From Bacteroidota bacterium (GTDB lineage: Bacteria; Bacteroidota; Bacteroidia; Bacteroidales; UBA10428), in contig QKEH01000018.1 of NCBI GenBank assembly GCA_003252385.1, positions 1 through 63,566 of the forward strand: 63,566 nucleotides of DNA, in the 5' to 3' direction. The stretch's first letter is position 1. The number at the start of each line of letters is the position of its first letter. This document shows positions 1-8,351 of this stretch, piece by piece. Position numbers and translations under genes: made by a program. Below the pieces are notes generated by a model that ran no database searches, had not been told where the DNA came from, and saw nothing but the letters and a program-made list of their open reading frames with translations.

Positions 1-1397
1 TGATCTATCAACGCCTTTTCCGATTTCCAGCTGGCACGTAACCGATCGTTTTCTTCTTTGAGGTTTGCAATTTCGGCACTTAATTCGTTTAGTTTTTTTG
101 TATCGCCCTCACGCTTAATAGCTTCTCGCTCAATCTCCAATTGTTTCATCCGGCGCTCCAGCTCGTCAATCTCAGTGGGTACCGAGTTCATTTCCATGCG
201 CATCTTGGAAGCGGCTTCATCGATTAAGTCAATGGCTTTATCAGGCAAATGCCGCTCGGTAATGTAACGGTTCGACAGCTCCACAGCCGCAATGATGGCC
301 TCATCCATAATTCGAACTTTATGATGGTTCTCGTAGCGCTCTTTCAATCCGCGCAATATGGAAATGGCACTGAGTACATCGGGTTCATCCACCAATACAG
401 TTTGAAAGCGACGTTCCAGTGCCTTGTCTTTCTCAAAATACTTCTGATATTCGTTCAGCGTGGTGGCACCAATCGCCCGCAATTCGCCACGGGCCAGTGC
501 CGGTTTAAGGATATTGGCCGCATCCATGGCTCCTTCACCTTTTCCGGCACCTACAAGGGTATGAATTTCATCGATAAATAACACAATCTCGCCGTTGGCC
601 GCTATCACTTCATTGATCACGGACTTCAACCGTTCTTCAAACTCGCCTTTGTACTTGGCTCCGGCAACCAACGCTCCCATATCTAGCGAAAACACCCGCT
701 TACTTTGAAGGTTAACAGGCACGTCGCCTGACACAATGCGCTGCGCCAATCCCTCGGCTATGGCAGTTTTCCCAACTCCGGGTTCACCAATCAGTATGGG
801 ATTGTTTTTGGTGCGCCTCGATAAAATCTGAAGAATTCGTCGTATTTCTTCATCGCGGCCAATAACAGGATCGAGTTTACCGTTGCCCGCCATTTTGTTT
901 AAATTGATAGCATAACGTTCCAGTGCATTGTACCCATCCTCTGCCGATGGACTGTTAACGGTTGAGCCTTTTCGTAGTTCTTCCACTGCCTTTTCAACTT
1001 CGCTGGCAGAAATACCACTATCTTTAAGAAGTCGGGAAACACCTCCTGCCAATTCCAGTAAGCCCAAGAGAATAAGTTCCACCGATACAAACTGGTCGCC
1101 TTGCTTTTGAGCTCTCTTTTGCGCAAACTGCAACACTTTGGTTGATTCGGCAGACAAATAAGGCTCCCCCCCTTCAACTTTGGGATACGAATCCAGTTCC
1201 TTATCAACCACTTTCTCTATAATGGCCTTATTGGTACCAATTCGGTTCAGTACGAAATCCAGTACCGAGCTTCCCTTATCCATAAGCCCATGAAGAATAT
1301 GCCCCGGTTCTACTGCCTGGTGCTTTCTGTTCCGGGCCTCATGAAATGCACCTTCCAACACTTGCTGTGCCTTAATGGTTAAATCATTTGTATTCAT
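1..1397 (-). CDS. clpB: ATP-dependent disaggregase ClpB, N-terminal part (runs off the window)
   Basis: Ring-forming AAA+ chaperone of the cytosol that pulls proteins out of aggregates together with DnaK. The reading frame starts at an ATG at 1397 (protein begins [12 protein letters not shown]) and stays open to base 1, giving about 465 codons of the usual 860 or so. Visible are the Clp N-terminal double repeat (residues about 1-145), the first AAA+ module with Walker A GEPGVGKT near residue 205 and Walker B VLFIDE near 270, and the start of the coiled-coil middle domain ([18 protein letters not shown]) from about 405. The middle domain separates ClpB from ClpA and ClpC. The second ATPase module lies outside the window. 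No heat-shock operator was recognised upstream. Confidence 0.96.
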   Translation of the reverse strand, partial: MNTNDLTIKAQQVLEGAFHEARNRKHQAVEPGHILHGLMDKGSSVLDFVLNRIGTNKAIIEKVVDKELDSYPKVEGGEPYLSAESTKVLQFAQKRAQKQGDQFVSVELILLGLLELAGGVSRLLKDSGISASEVEKAVEELRKGSTVNSPSAEDGYNALERYAINLNKMAGNGKLDPVIGRDEEIRRILQILSRRTKNNPILIGEPGVGKTAIAEGLAQRIVSGDVPVNLQSKRVFSLDMGALVAGAKYKGEFEERLKSVINEVIAANGEIVLFIDEIHTLVGAGKGEGAMDAANILKPALARGELRAIGATTLNEYQKYFEKDKALERRFQTVLVDEPDVLSAISILRGLKERYENHHKVRIMDEAIIAAVELSNRYITERHLPDKAIDLIDEAASKMRMEMNSVPTEIDELERRMKQLEIEREAIKREGDTKKLNELSAEIANLKEENDRLRASWKSEKALID

Positions 1398-1711
1398 ACT
1401 AACAGGTATTTATGCTCCGAAAGACTAACAAAAGAACTACCAAAGCTCTCGAACCCCGACACAATGTCTAACAAGTTTACCGATTCGGCACAACACTATG
1501 GCTTAGAAGCCGGAATAATGACAATTCATCAGATTCTGTTCGCAGGTTTACGACAAAGTGCCAGCAATAATTTGAGATATTCAAAAAAAAGTATCCGGTT
1601 CTATTCCGCTTTTCGTATTTTTAGGCTAGCCATAGCAGAATGTGGCGTAACCAATGCATAGGATGTGCGTAGAAGCCCATTGCATCAACCTATAAACTCT
1701 TACCCGCCACC
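1398..1711. other. Intergenic region between clpB and the ABC transporter
   Basis: This 314-base stretch separates the divergent clpB and ABC transporter genes, so it should carry both promoters. No clean TAnnTTTG box could be placed for either gene. A 65-codon open frame (1464-1661) has no family resemblance and is not called. Confidence 0.5.
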
Positions 1712-4700
1712 ATGAGTGAGCAGATATTAAAGGCCTTAATGGAATTGTTCGCGATCATTTCGCGACCCAACGATAGCACAGCGGAAGGCACGGACCGGAA
1801 GGTTGTAGTCGAATCCTACCTGAAACGCATTCTTAACCAGGAACTGGTTGAGGGTTATATGGAAATTTTTGATAAGTTTTTCACCCGTCACCAAAGCCTG
1901 GTCAGTTCGCGCGGAGCCAAACGCATAGGACCCGACTCAGTAAAAATACTCCGGATTTGTGATCAGATTAACCGGGAACTCACACAGAAACAAAAACTGA
2001 TCGTTCTTATCCATCTGTTTGAATTTGTCTATTCCGAACATGCCGGAATATCCGATCAGGAAGGCGAATTCATAGAAACTGTTGCCGACTCGTTTAATAT
2101 TGAACCCGAAGAACACCATCTAATCCGGAGCTTTTGCACGTGCAGTTCCAGTACGGAATTGTCGTCGGGAAAGATTCTGACTATAAACAATCTGTCACAA
2201 AATCCTTCTCCGGTCAATAAACACCTGGAAGCAAAACAACTAAAAGGTGAACTGTGCGTTCTGCAATCGACCTCGGCTAATCTGTACTTTATCCGATACC
2301 TGGGCGATCGGGAACTTTACCTGAACGGCCAACTTCTTCACCCATATAAGGTTTTTGTATTCAACCCCGGGTCATCCATCCGCGACCATAACATTAAACC
2401 CATATACTACAGCGATATTGTTACGCTGTTTCATAAAGAGCAGCGCGACACCAAAATTACTTACGAGGTTAAAGACATCAGTTTCCGCTTTAAAAATGGA
2501 ACCATGGGTTTACAACCCATGAGTTTTTCCAAGGAATCGGGAAGGTTAATTGGCATCATGGGAGCCAGCGGAGCCGGTAAATCCACCTTGCTTAACGTCT
2601 TAAACGGCACTTCCAAACCCACATCGGGAAGCACGTTGATAAACGGATACGATATTCACCATGAAAAAAACAAAGTCGAAGGGCTCATCGGCCATGTTTC
2701 CCAGGACGATCTGCTGATAGAAGAATTAACGGTATACCAGAACCTCTACTACAACGCAAAGCTTTGCTTTAGCAACTATTCCGAAGTTAATATTGAAGCC
2801 ACGGTTAACCAAGTGCTTCAAAACCTGGGGCTGTTTGAGATCAAAGACATTCAGGTTGGTACCCCATTGAATAAAATGATTAGCGGCGGACAACGAAAAC
2901 GACTTAATATAGCCCTGGAACTAATCCGCGAACCAGCCGTACTGTTTCTGGATGAGCCCACTTCGGGTCTGTCCTCGCGCGATTCAGAAAATATTATGGA
3001 TTTGCTCAAGGAACTTTCCCTGAAAGGCAAACTGGTTTTTGTGGTAATCCATCAACCCTCGTCCGACATTTTTAAAATGTTCGATGAGCTGCTCATACTC
3101 GACACCGGAGGCTATTTAATTTACGATGGCGACCCTATCGACTCCATCATCTATTTTAAATCGAAGACTCATTACGCCAACTACAACGAGAGTGAATGCC
3201 ATGTATGCGGCAATGTAAATCCCGAACAGATTTTTAATATAGTAGAGTCCAATGTACTGGACGAATACGGAAAGTTCACCCAACGTCGGAAGATTTCGCC
3301 AAAAGAATGGTTTTCTTTTTTCCATGACGAACTACGTGAACCCAAATCGAGCGATGAGATCAACCGCGAACTACCCAGCATCTCTTTTAAAATCCCCAAT
3401 CGCATAAAGCAGTTCCGGATTTTTACCAAACGGGATATCCTCTCGAAACTAGCCAATACCCAGTACCTGGTAGTTAATTTCCTGGAAGCACCCTTACTCG
3501 CATTTATTCTCGCTTTCATTATAAAATATTATAACGAAAGTGACTCCAATGAGATTGGTTATACCCTAATGGGCAACAGCAACCTGCCGGTTTACATATT
3601 CATGTCAGTAATTGTGTCCATTTTTATGGGGCTTACCATTAGTGCCGAAGAAATAATAAAAGACCGTAAAATTCTCAAACGCGAAGCTTTTCTTAACCTG
3701 AGCTGGTCCAGTTATTTGTTCTCCAAGGTAATGGTGTTACTGGCTATCTCAGCCATTCAGGCCTTTTTGTATGTAACGGTGGGTAACAGCATCATGGAGA
3801 TCCCGGGCATGTTTGTTCATTATTGGATTATTCTGTTTAGTTGTTGGGTAAGTGCTAACATTCTGGGACTGGTTATTTCTGACAGTTTTAAAACTGTGGT
3901 TACCATTTATATTCTCATCCCGTTCCTGGTAATTCCACAAATTATATTAAGCGGGGTAATTGTGAAGTATGAAAAGTTGAATCCCAGCATTTCGTCTCCT
4001 AATAAAATTCCGTTGTATGGCGAAATTATTACCGCTCGCTGGGGATACGAAGCACTGGCCGTTCATCAGTTTAAAGAAAATGATTACATGAGGTTGTTCT
4101 ATTACCACAACAAGGTAATGAGCATTGCAGAGTACAAGAAATATTACTGGGTAAAAAACCTGGAAAATAAAGTTGATTTTCTGGAGAAATACCACGGCGA
4201 TCCAAAACACAAAGACAAAGTACAAGCTTACCTGCGTCTGATTCGGAACGAAATTGCGCACGAACTGAACTACAACAGTACCATCCGGTTTAAACATCTT
4301 CAGGACTTATATCCCAAAAAACTCAACGATCAAGTTCTGGAAGCAACCAAAGAATACATACGCAAGATCAATAAAGTTTATATCCGAACCTACAACAAAG
4401 CCAGTGACGATCGCGACAAAATAATTCGCTCTTTTCAGGATACTGAGGAGAACAAGGAGCGTTTCATTCAGCTAAAACGCGATAACTATAACGACCGTTT
4501 GGCCGAATTTGTTGAAAACAGCAATGAGGCCGTTCGTATAGTGGAGTATAAGGGGCATCTCATTCAGAAAATTGACCCGATTTATCTGGATCCGGAGCAT
4601 GGTTTTATAAAGGCCCACTTCTATGCCCCTCGCAAAAAGGTTTTTGGCACCTACTACAATACCTTTCTGGTAAATGCCGGAGTAATTTGGTTTATGTCAC

Positions 4701-4801
4701 TCCTCTTATTCGTTATTCTATACCACCGTGGTCTCCGAAGACTTCTGGATGCCTTCGAGAATTTAGATCAACGCTTCAAAATAAAAGAACTCCTCAGGTA
4801 A
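1712..4801 (+). CDS. ABCG-type ABC transporter (ATPase-permease fusion) with TerB-like and FHA-like N-terminal region
   Basis: Half-transporter of 1029 residues with the nucleotide-binding domain before the permease, as in the ABCG/White group; the substrate is unknown. Residues 1-145 form a helical acidic region resembling TerB (HAGISDQEGEFIETVADSF). Residues about 175-245 look like a degenerate FHA beta-sandwich (YLGDRELYLNGQ). The ATPase has Walker A GASGAGKST near 283, signature ISGGQRKR near 389 and Walker B AVLFLDEPTSG near 409. ABC2-type membrane segments start near 586. A charged stretch of about 200 residues (about 775-985) lies before the last membrane helix, much longer than the usual outer loop. 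It is a single-gene unit, divergent from clpB. ATPase and permease calls are firm; TerB and FHA calls are by eye. Confidence 0.88.
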   Translation: MSEQILKALMELFAIISRPNDSTAEGTDRKVVVESYLKRILNQELVEGYMEIFDKFFTRHQSLVSSRGAKRIGPDSVKILRICDQINRELTQKQKLIVLIHLFEFVYSEHAGISDQEGEFIETVADSFNIEPEEHHLIRSFCTCSSSTELSSGKILTINNLSQNPSPVNKHLEAKQLKGELCVLQSTSANLYFIRYLGDRELYLNGQLLHPYKVFVFNPGSSIRDHNIKPIYYSDIVTLFHKEQRDTKITYEVKDISFRFKNGTMGLQPMSFSKESGRLIGIMGASGAGKSTLLNVLNGTSKPTSGSTLINGYDIHHEKNKVEGLIGHVSQDDLLIEELTVYQNLYYNAKLCFSNYSEVNIEATVNQVLQNLGLFEIKDIQVGTPLNKMISGGQRKRLNIALELIREPAVLFLDEPTSGLSSRDSENIMDLLKELSLKGKLVFVVIHQPSSDIFKMFDELLILDTGGYLIYDGDPIDSIIYFKSKTHYANYNESECHVCGNVNPEQIFNIVESNVLDEYGKFTQRRKISPKEWFSFFHDELREPKSSDEINRELPSISFKIPNRIKQFRIFTKRDILSKLANTQYLVVNFLEAPLLAFILAFIIKYYNESDSNEIGYTLMGNSNLPVYIFMSVIVSIFMGLTISAEEIIKDRKILKREAFLNLSWSSYLFSKVMVLLAISAIQAFLYVTVGNSIMEIPGMFVHYWIILFSCWVSANILGLVISDSFKTVVTIYILIPFLVIPQIILSGVIVKYEKLNPSISSPNKIPLYGEIITARWGYEALAVHQFKENDYMRLFYYHNKVMSIAEYKKYYWVKNLENKVDFLEKYHGDPKHKDKVQAYLRLIRNEIAHELNYNSTIRFKHLQDLYPKKLNDQVLEATKEYIRKINKVYIRTYNKASDDRDKIIRSFQDTEENKERFIQLKRDNYNDRLAEFVENSNEAVRIVEYKGHLIQKIDPIYLDPEHGFIKAHFYAPRKKVFGTYYNTFLVNAGVIWFMSLLLFVILYHRGLRRLLDAFENLDQRFKIKELLR

Positions 4802-4862
4802 CGAACCTGTGGGCACTGAAAATGTTGAACTCCCAGGCTCTCAATTTCGATCTTCATTGAAA

Positions 4863-4896
4863 TAAAAAAGGCTTTCGCCGGGTAGTACGAAAGCCT
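4863..4896 (-). terminator. Rho-independent terminator of siaB-siaC
   Basis: Perfect 9-bp stem AGGCTTTCG (4869-4877) with CGAAAGCCT (4888-4896) around a 10-base loop. On the minus strand it is followed by a run of six T, about 25 bases past the siaC stop codon. The plus-strand side has no T run, so it mainly serves the minus-strand operon. Confidence 0.85.
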
Positions 4897-4921
4897 CTGT
4901 ATTCGCAAAGAATTCGGTTTT

Positions 4922-5302
4922 CTAATCAACAATTTCAATCATCTTAAAAGGAACCCGGATAATAGACTCGTAGTCTTCGCCCGCCTCCAGCATATCTTCA
5001 TCGTCTTCCTCGTAATGCCATATAATAAGAATTTCATATTTGTTCTTATGGATGGCTTCCAACTTTTTGAACACGTCCAAAATGCATTTGGAGGAACTGG
5101 TATTGAAATATTCTAAATGCACATCCACCACAGTTTTGTCTTTAGGTGCATGGGCATATTCTTCCAGCCAATCAACCAGGGGTTTATAAAATTCAATGGA
5201 ATTTTCGGGAATTGAACGTCCCTTAATTTCGAGTTTTCCTGTATCCCCGTTAAAACTAACATTCGGAGTCTTCGCCGTTCCTTCTATAATAAGTGCTTCC
5301 AT
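4922..5302 (-). CDS. siaC: SiaC family regulatory phosphoprotein (DUF1987)
   Basis: Small cytosolic protein of 126 residues. In Pseudomonas the SiaC protein is phosphorylated by the kinase SiaB and dephosphorylated by the phosphatase SiaA, and its unphosphorylated form activates the diguanylate cyclase SiaD. The family hallmark is a STAS-like fold with a Ser/Thr-rich turn; here it is YFNTSSSKCILDVF near residues 66-79, which holds the likely phosphosite. It lies 20 bases downstream of an siaB-like gene, in one transcription unit ended by a strong terminator. No SiaA phosphatase and no SiaD cyclase is present in the window, so the downstream target here is unknown. Confidence 0.88.
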   Translation of the reverse strand: MEALIIEGTAKTPNVSFNGDTGKLEIKGRSIPENSIEFYKPLVDWLEEYAHAPKDKTVVDVHLEYFNTSSSKCILDVFKKLEAIHKNKYEILIIWHYEEDDEDMLEAGEDYESIIRVPFKMIEIVD

Positions 5303-5322
5303 ACCCGTATCTATTGGATCCG

Positions 5323-5871
5323 TTATATCAAAATTTGTAAATCGAAAAATGTATACTTGTCATTGTAGGGAAAAAAATGGCATTCCATTTTTTTTCCGGT
5401 TTTTCGGGCTATATCGACCAACCCGAGTCCACCACCACCTTTTGCTGAAATCCGCTGATGGTTGAGAATGAATTTATACATGTCTTTTAATTCCTCCTTG
5501 GAAAGGGAATTGATCTTTTCCACTTTTTCCTTCAGGAATTTAGTTTTTGTAGATACCACAAAGTTTCCTGTGGTAATCAGGTATTCACCGGAAGGATTCC
5601 TGGCAATTACGAGTATTCCAAACTTAGGATCTAAATCCTCTTCAATGCCATCGTGAGTTTCTTCGATATGGTGATATAAATTCTGCAAACTTTCAACCAG
5701 TACATTATAAATTTTCTTTCTTGTCTTGCCTTCCTCGTTGCCTTCCTCCAGTTTATTCTCCACAGCTTCAAGTACTTCGTTGATCAGATCGGATGTAATA
5801 CTTCCTTTAAATGCTAAAAGAATATCTCCTTTACTTAACTCTTTGTAATATTCGGTAATGTTGAAGCTCAT
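5323..5871 (-). CDS. siaB: SiaB family protein kinase (DUF6272)
   Basis: GHKL-fold kinase of 182 residues expected to phosphorylate the SiaC protein encoded just downstream. Visible features are an N-box-like helix (VLVESLQNLYHHIEE, about residues 57-72), where Asn coordinates magnesium, and a glycine-rich lid (AKGGGGLGLVDIARKTG, near residues 145-161) typical of HATPase_c anti-sigma kinases. There is no membrane segment or sensor domain. It is the first gene of the siaB-siaC unit. A TATATTTG box 38 bases upstream of the start fits a Bacteroidota -7 element. Confidence 0.87.
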   Translation of the reverse strand: MSFNITEYYKELSKGDILLAFKGSITSDLINEVLEAVENKLEEGNEEGKTRKKIYNVLVESLQNLYHHIEETHDGIEEDLDPKFGILVIARNPSGEYLITTGNFVVSTKTKFLKEKVEKINSLSKEELKDMYKFILNHQRISAKGGGGLGLVDIARKTGKKMECHFFPYNDKYTFFDLQILI

Positions 5872-5908
5872 AGAAGCTTTGTTATCGGGTATTATGCTAA
5901 GGTTTGAA

Positions 5909-5916
5909 CAAATATA
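5909..5916 (-). promoter_or_regulatory. Candidate -7 box of siaB-siaC promoter
   Basis: The minus strand reads TATATTTG, a full match to the Bacteroidota TAnnTTTG element, 38 bases before the siaB start codon. No TTTG was found at the right -33 distance, so the call rests on the -7 element alone. Confidence 0.5.
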
Positions 5917-6047
5917 AAAAAAATATCAAACGTACTTACTATATCCACCAGCTTGACTGCATTTCCGGAACAAGCCCTGATCGTATAGTTAAATATACTA
6001 TAAATTGTTAAATTCTATGCTCATATGTTCCAACAATTCGTATTTGA

Positions 6048-7220
6048 TTAGGGTTGTTTCGATTTGTATTTTTCTTTCTTGCTGCCGGAATACATCACAT
6101 ATCGATTCAGTCGGCATTCTAATGGGCCATTAAACAGGGTTTGCTTGTCGGCCGGACGCAAGCCAATAAACTTAAGTGCTTCCAGATTACTGCTTATGAC
6201 CCAGACTTCGCTTCCTGAAAAACTTCCCTTCATAACATCTCCAATTTCTTTGTAGAACTGGACGATATCAGGTTTAATCAAACGCTGTCCATAGGGAGGG
6301 TTCAGAATGACCAACGATCTTTTCTCCACCTTGGGATACTTCCTGAAATCGATTCCCTGAAACTCAATATTCTTGTGCACCGCAGCTTCTTTCGCATTCC
6401 GCATGGCTATTTGAATGGCTTGTCGTGAGATATCGCTCGATATAATCCGTCCGTTCCAGGATCTTTCTTCCACACTATCAAAAATATCTTCCCACAGGTC
6501 GGCTTCAAAATCGGGACTGTTTTCGAACCCAAATTTCGACCTGAAAATACCAGGTGGGACATTGCGTGCTATGAAGGCCGCCTCAATACCCAGCGTACCT
6601 GAACCACACATAGGATCGTAAAAATCGGTATCTGCTTTCCACCCGGCAAGCAGAATCAGCCCGGCGGCCAGCACTTCGTTCAATGGAGCCTCAAAGTCGC
6701 CCTTCCGATACCCTCGTTTGTGCAACGATGCCCCTGAAGTGTCCACGGAAATGATCAGTTCGTTATTGGCCAGATGAACATTGATAAAGATATCCGGGTT
6801 GGTGGTTGCAACACTGGGTCTCCGTTTCGTTATCTCACGAATGCGGTCTACAATCGCATCTTTCACCCGTAGCGAAACAAAATGAGAATTGGTAAAAATG
6901 GTGGAATTCAGAAAGGAATCAACCGCCATGGTCATACCGGGCTGAACGTACCTTTCCCATTCGAATTCACGCACACGGGCATACAAATCGACCTGATTCT
7001 TTATGCGGGTTTTGATTACGGGCAGAAGGATCCTCAATGCTGTGCGCAGATACAGGTTCGAACGATACAGTAGTGCCTTGTCACCTGTATAACGTACGGC
7101 CCGGTTTAATATTTCAATATCACCCCCTCCCAGTTGTCTGATTTCCTTTGCAAGGACATCTTCCAGTCCGTGAAAGGTTTTGGCTACCATTTCAAATGTT
7201 TCATGAGTACGCTGTGTCAT
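6048..7220 (-). CDS. rlmL: THUMP-domain class I SAM-dependent rRNA methyltransferase, RlmL/YpsC-like
   Basis: Predicted N2-guanine methyltransferase acting on 23S rRNA (G2445 in E. coli RlmL). The 390-residue protein matches the N-terminal half of E. coli RlmL and Bacillus YpsC, so the RlmK half is absent, as is usual outside Proteobacteria. A THUMP region lies at about residues 60-165. The SAM-binding motif DPMCGSGTLGIEAA is near 203 and the catalytic NPPYGQR near 307. The start codon overlaps the stop of the preceding kinase gene by four bases (ATGA), showing translational coupling. It is the last gene of the S41 protease, PnuC and kinase operon. Confidence 0.92.
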   Translation of the reverse strand: MTQRTHETFEMVAKTFHGLEDVLAKEIRQLGGGDIEILNRAVRYTGDKALLYRSNLYLRTALRILLPVIKTRIKNQVDLYARVREFEWERYVQPGMTMAVDSFLNSTIFTNSHFVSLRVKDAIVDRIREITKRRPSVATTNPDIFINVHLANNELIISVDTSGASLHKRGYRKGDFEAPLNEVLAAGLILLAGWKADTDFYDPMCGSGTLGIEAAFIARNVPPGIFRSKFGFENSPDFEADLWEDIFDSVEERSWNGRIISSDISRQAIQIAMRNAKEAAVHKNIEFQGIDFRKYPKVEKRSLVILNPPYGQRLIKPDIVQFYKEIGDVMKGSFSGSEVWVISSNLEALKFIGLRPADKQTLFNGPLECRLNRYVMYSGSKKEKYKSKQP

Positions 7221-7735
7221 CCCGTTTTCTGATAATTATGTATATGATTGATGGCTGTTTGAAGCCGGGCTTCGTTTTCGCCGGACACGATCCGGTAATT
7301 CAATCCTGCCCGCAATAATTCATCTTGATATTGCTTATAAAGTTGATCGCGCATGCCCCCCCCATTCTCGCGAAGTACATCGGGAAACCAGGGTATATCG
7401 GGCCTGCATAGCAAATATAGTGCATTCGTAGTAGATTGAATGGATGCGTCGATCCACTCCGGATAGGAACCGTATCGCACAAGTAGCCATATTTTGGTTA
7501 CTTCCAGATAGGTGTCAAAGAAAACCGGTTTCTGATTTTGTGGGACATACTGCTCCATCTGAGACCGCTGATGCCTGGCAATATGCAGGACATCGGCCTC
7601 GGAATAGGCACGCCCCAAATCCTGCAGGTATTCCCGGGCATATTCCGGAACACACAATCCATGAAAGTGCCACGCAAGTTGTTCTGCCAGCGTGGATTTT
7701 CCGGTTGACTCTGGTCCGGTAAGAATTACGAGCAT
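7217..7735 (-). CDS. NadR-type ribosylnicotinamide kinase (AAA family ATPase)
   Basis: P-loop kinase of 172 residues that would phosphorylate nicotinamide riboside to NMN after uptake by PnuC. Walker A is GPESTGKST at residues 6-14, followed by the NadR-like segment CVPEYAREYL. It corresponds to the C-terminal domain of NadR without the adenylyltransferase or DNA-binding parts. A longer frame extends upstream, but the start at 7735 is preferred because it puts the P-loop at the usual distance from the N-terminus and overlaps the pnuC end by only 10 bases. The gene sits between pnuC and the methyltransferase, with overlaps on both sides. Confidence 0.88.
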   Translation of the reverse strand: MLVILTGPESTGKSTLAEQLAWHFHGLCVPEYAREYLQDLGRAYSEADVLHIARHQRSQMEQYVPQNQKPVFFDTYLEVTKIWLLVRYGSYPEWIDASIQSTTNALYLLCRPDIPWFPDVLRENGGGMRDQLYKQYQDELLRAGLNYRIVSGENEARLQTAINHIHNYQKTG

Positions 7736-8349
7736 AAACGTTGCATTTGAACCTGGTAATGCAATTTCCATTGTCGGTATCCGACTGCCGCCAGGATGGT
7801 ATATGCCGAAAACAAGCCAACAGTAGGATACAACCCCTTGTACAGGTACAATCCAACTGAAACCAGGTCCACTACAATCCAGACCAGCCAGTGTTCCAAA
7901 ATTTTCCGGGCCAGCATCCAGGTAGCGGTTATACTGAATGCTGTTGTAAAAGCATCCCATCCGGCAATATCGGAATTGGTGTAGTTCGAAAGAATGTAAA
8001 AAATGATGCCGTAAAATAGCCCCGACAGCGTCAGAAGTAGAATAACCATCCGGCTGGTAATACGGGTTACCGGGAGTTGCTGTTGATTTCGTTCTCGATC
8101 GAAGTACCAATGATACCAACCGTAGATGCTTATTAGCACATAGTAAGCATTTATGCCCATATCGGCATAAATACGAGCCCTATAAAATACGAACATAAAG
8201 AGAGCCGAAGAGCAAAGGCCAAAAAACCAGAGTCCTATCTTCTCCCGAATGGACAAAATCAGATAGATAAATCCTGTAAGTGTGGCCAGCAGTTCGATGT
8301 AATTGCCCTGAAGCCAGGATACCATAACGGGTAGAAAACTCAAATCCAT
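7726..8349 (-). CDS. pnuC: Nicotinamide riboside transporter PnuC
   Basis: Inner-membrane facilitator for nicotinamide riboside, 207 residues, near the family norm. It is almost wholly hydrophobic with about seven membrane segments and carries the family motif INAYYVLISIYGWYHW (about residues 66-81) and a second tryptophan-rich helix (EHWLVWIVVDLVSVGLYLYK). PnuC relatives also move thiamine (PnuT) or riboflavin; the adjacent ribosylnicotinamide kinase argues for nicotinamide riboside, because uptake is driven by phosphorylation inside. The start lies 2 bases after the stop of the S41 protease gene and the end overlaps the kinase start. Confidence 0.92.
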   Translation of the reverse strand: MDLSFLPVMVSWLQGNYIELLATLTGFIYLILSIREKIGLWFFGLCSSALFMFVFYRARIYADMGINAYYVLISIYGWYHWYFDRERNQQQLPVTRITSRMVILLLTLSGLFYGIIFYILSNYTNSDIAGWDAFTTAFSITATWMLARKILEHWLVWIVVDLVSVGLYLYKGLYPTVGLFSAYTILAAVGYRQWKLHYQVQMQRLCS

Positions 8350-8351
8350 CT

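Noticed and set aside
1464-1661. 65-codon open frame between clpB and the ABC transporter
   Set aside because: No family resemblance, no promoter box close by and ordinary intergenic composition.
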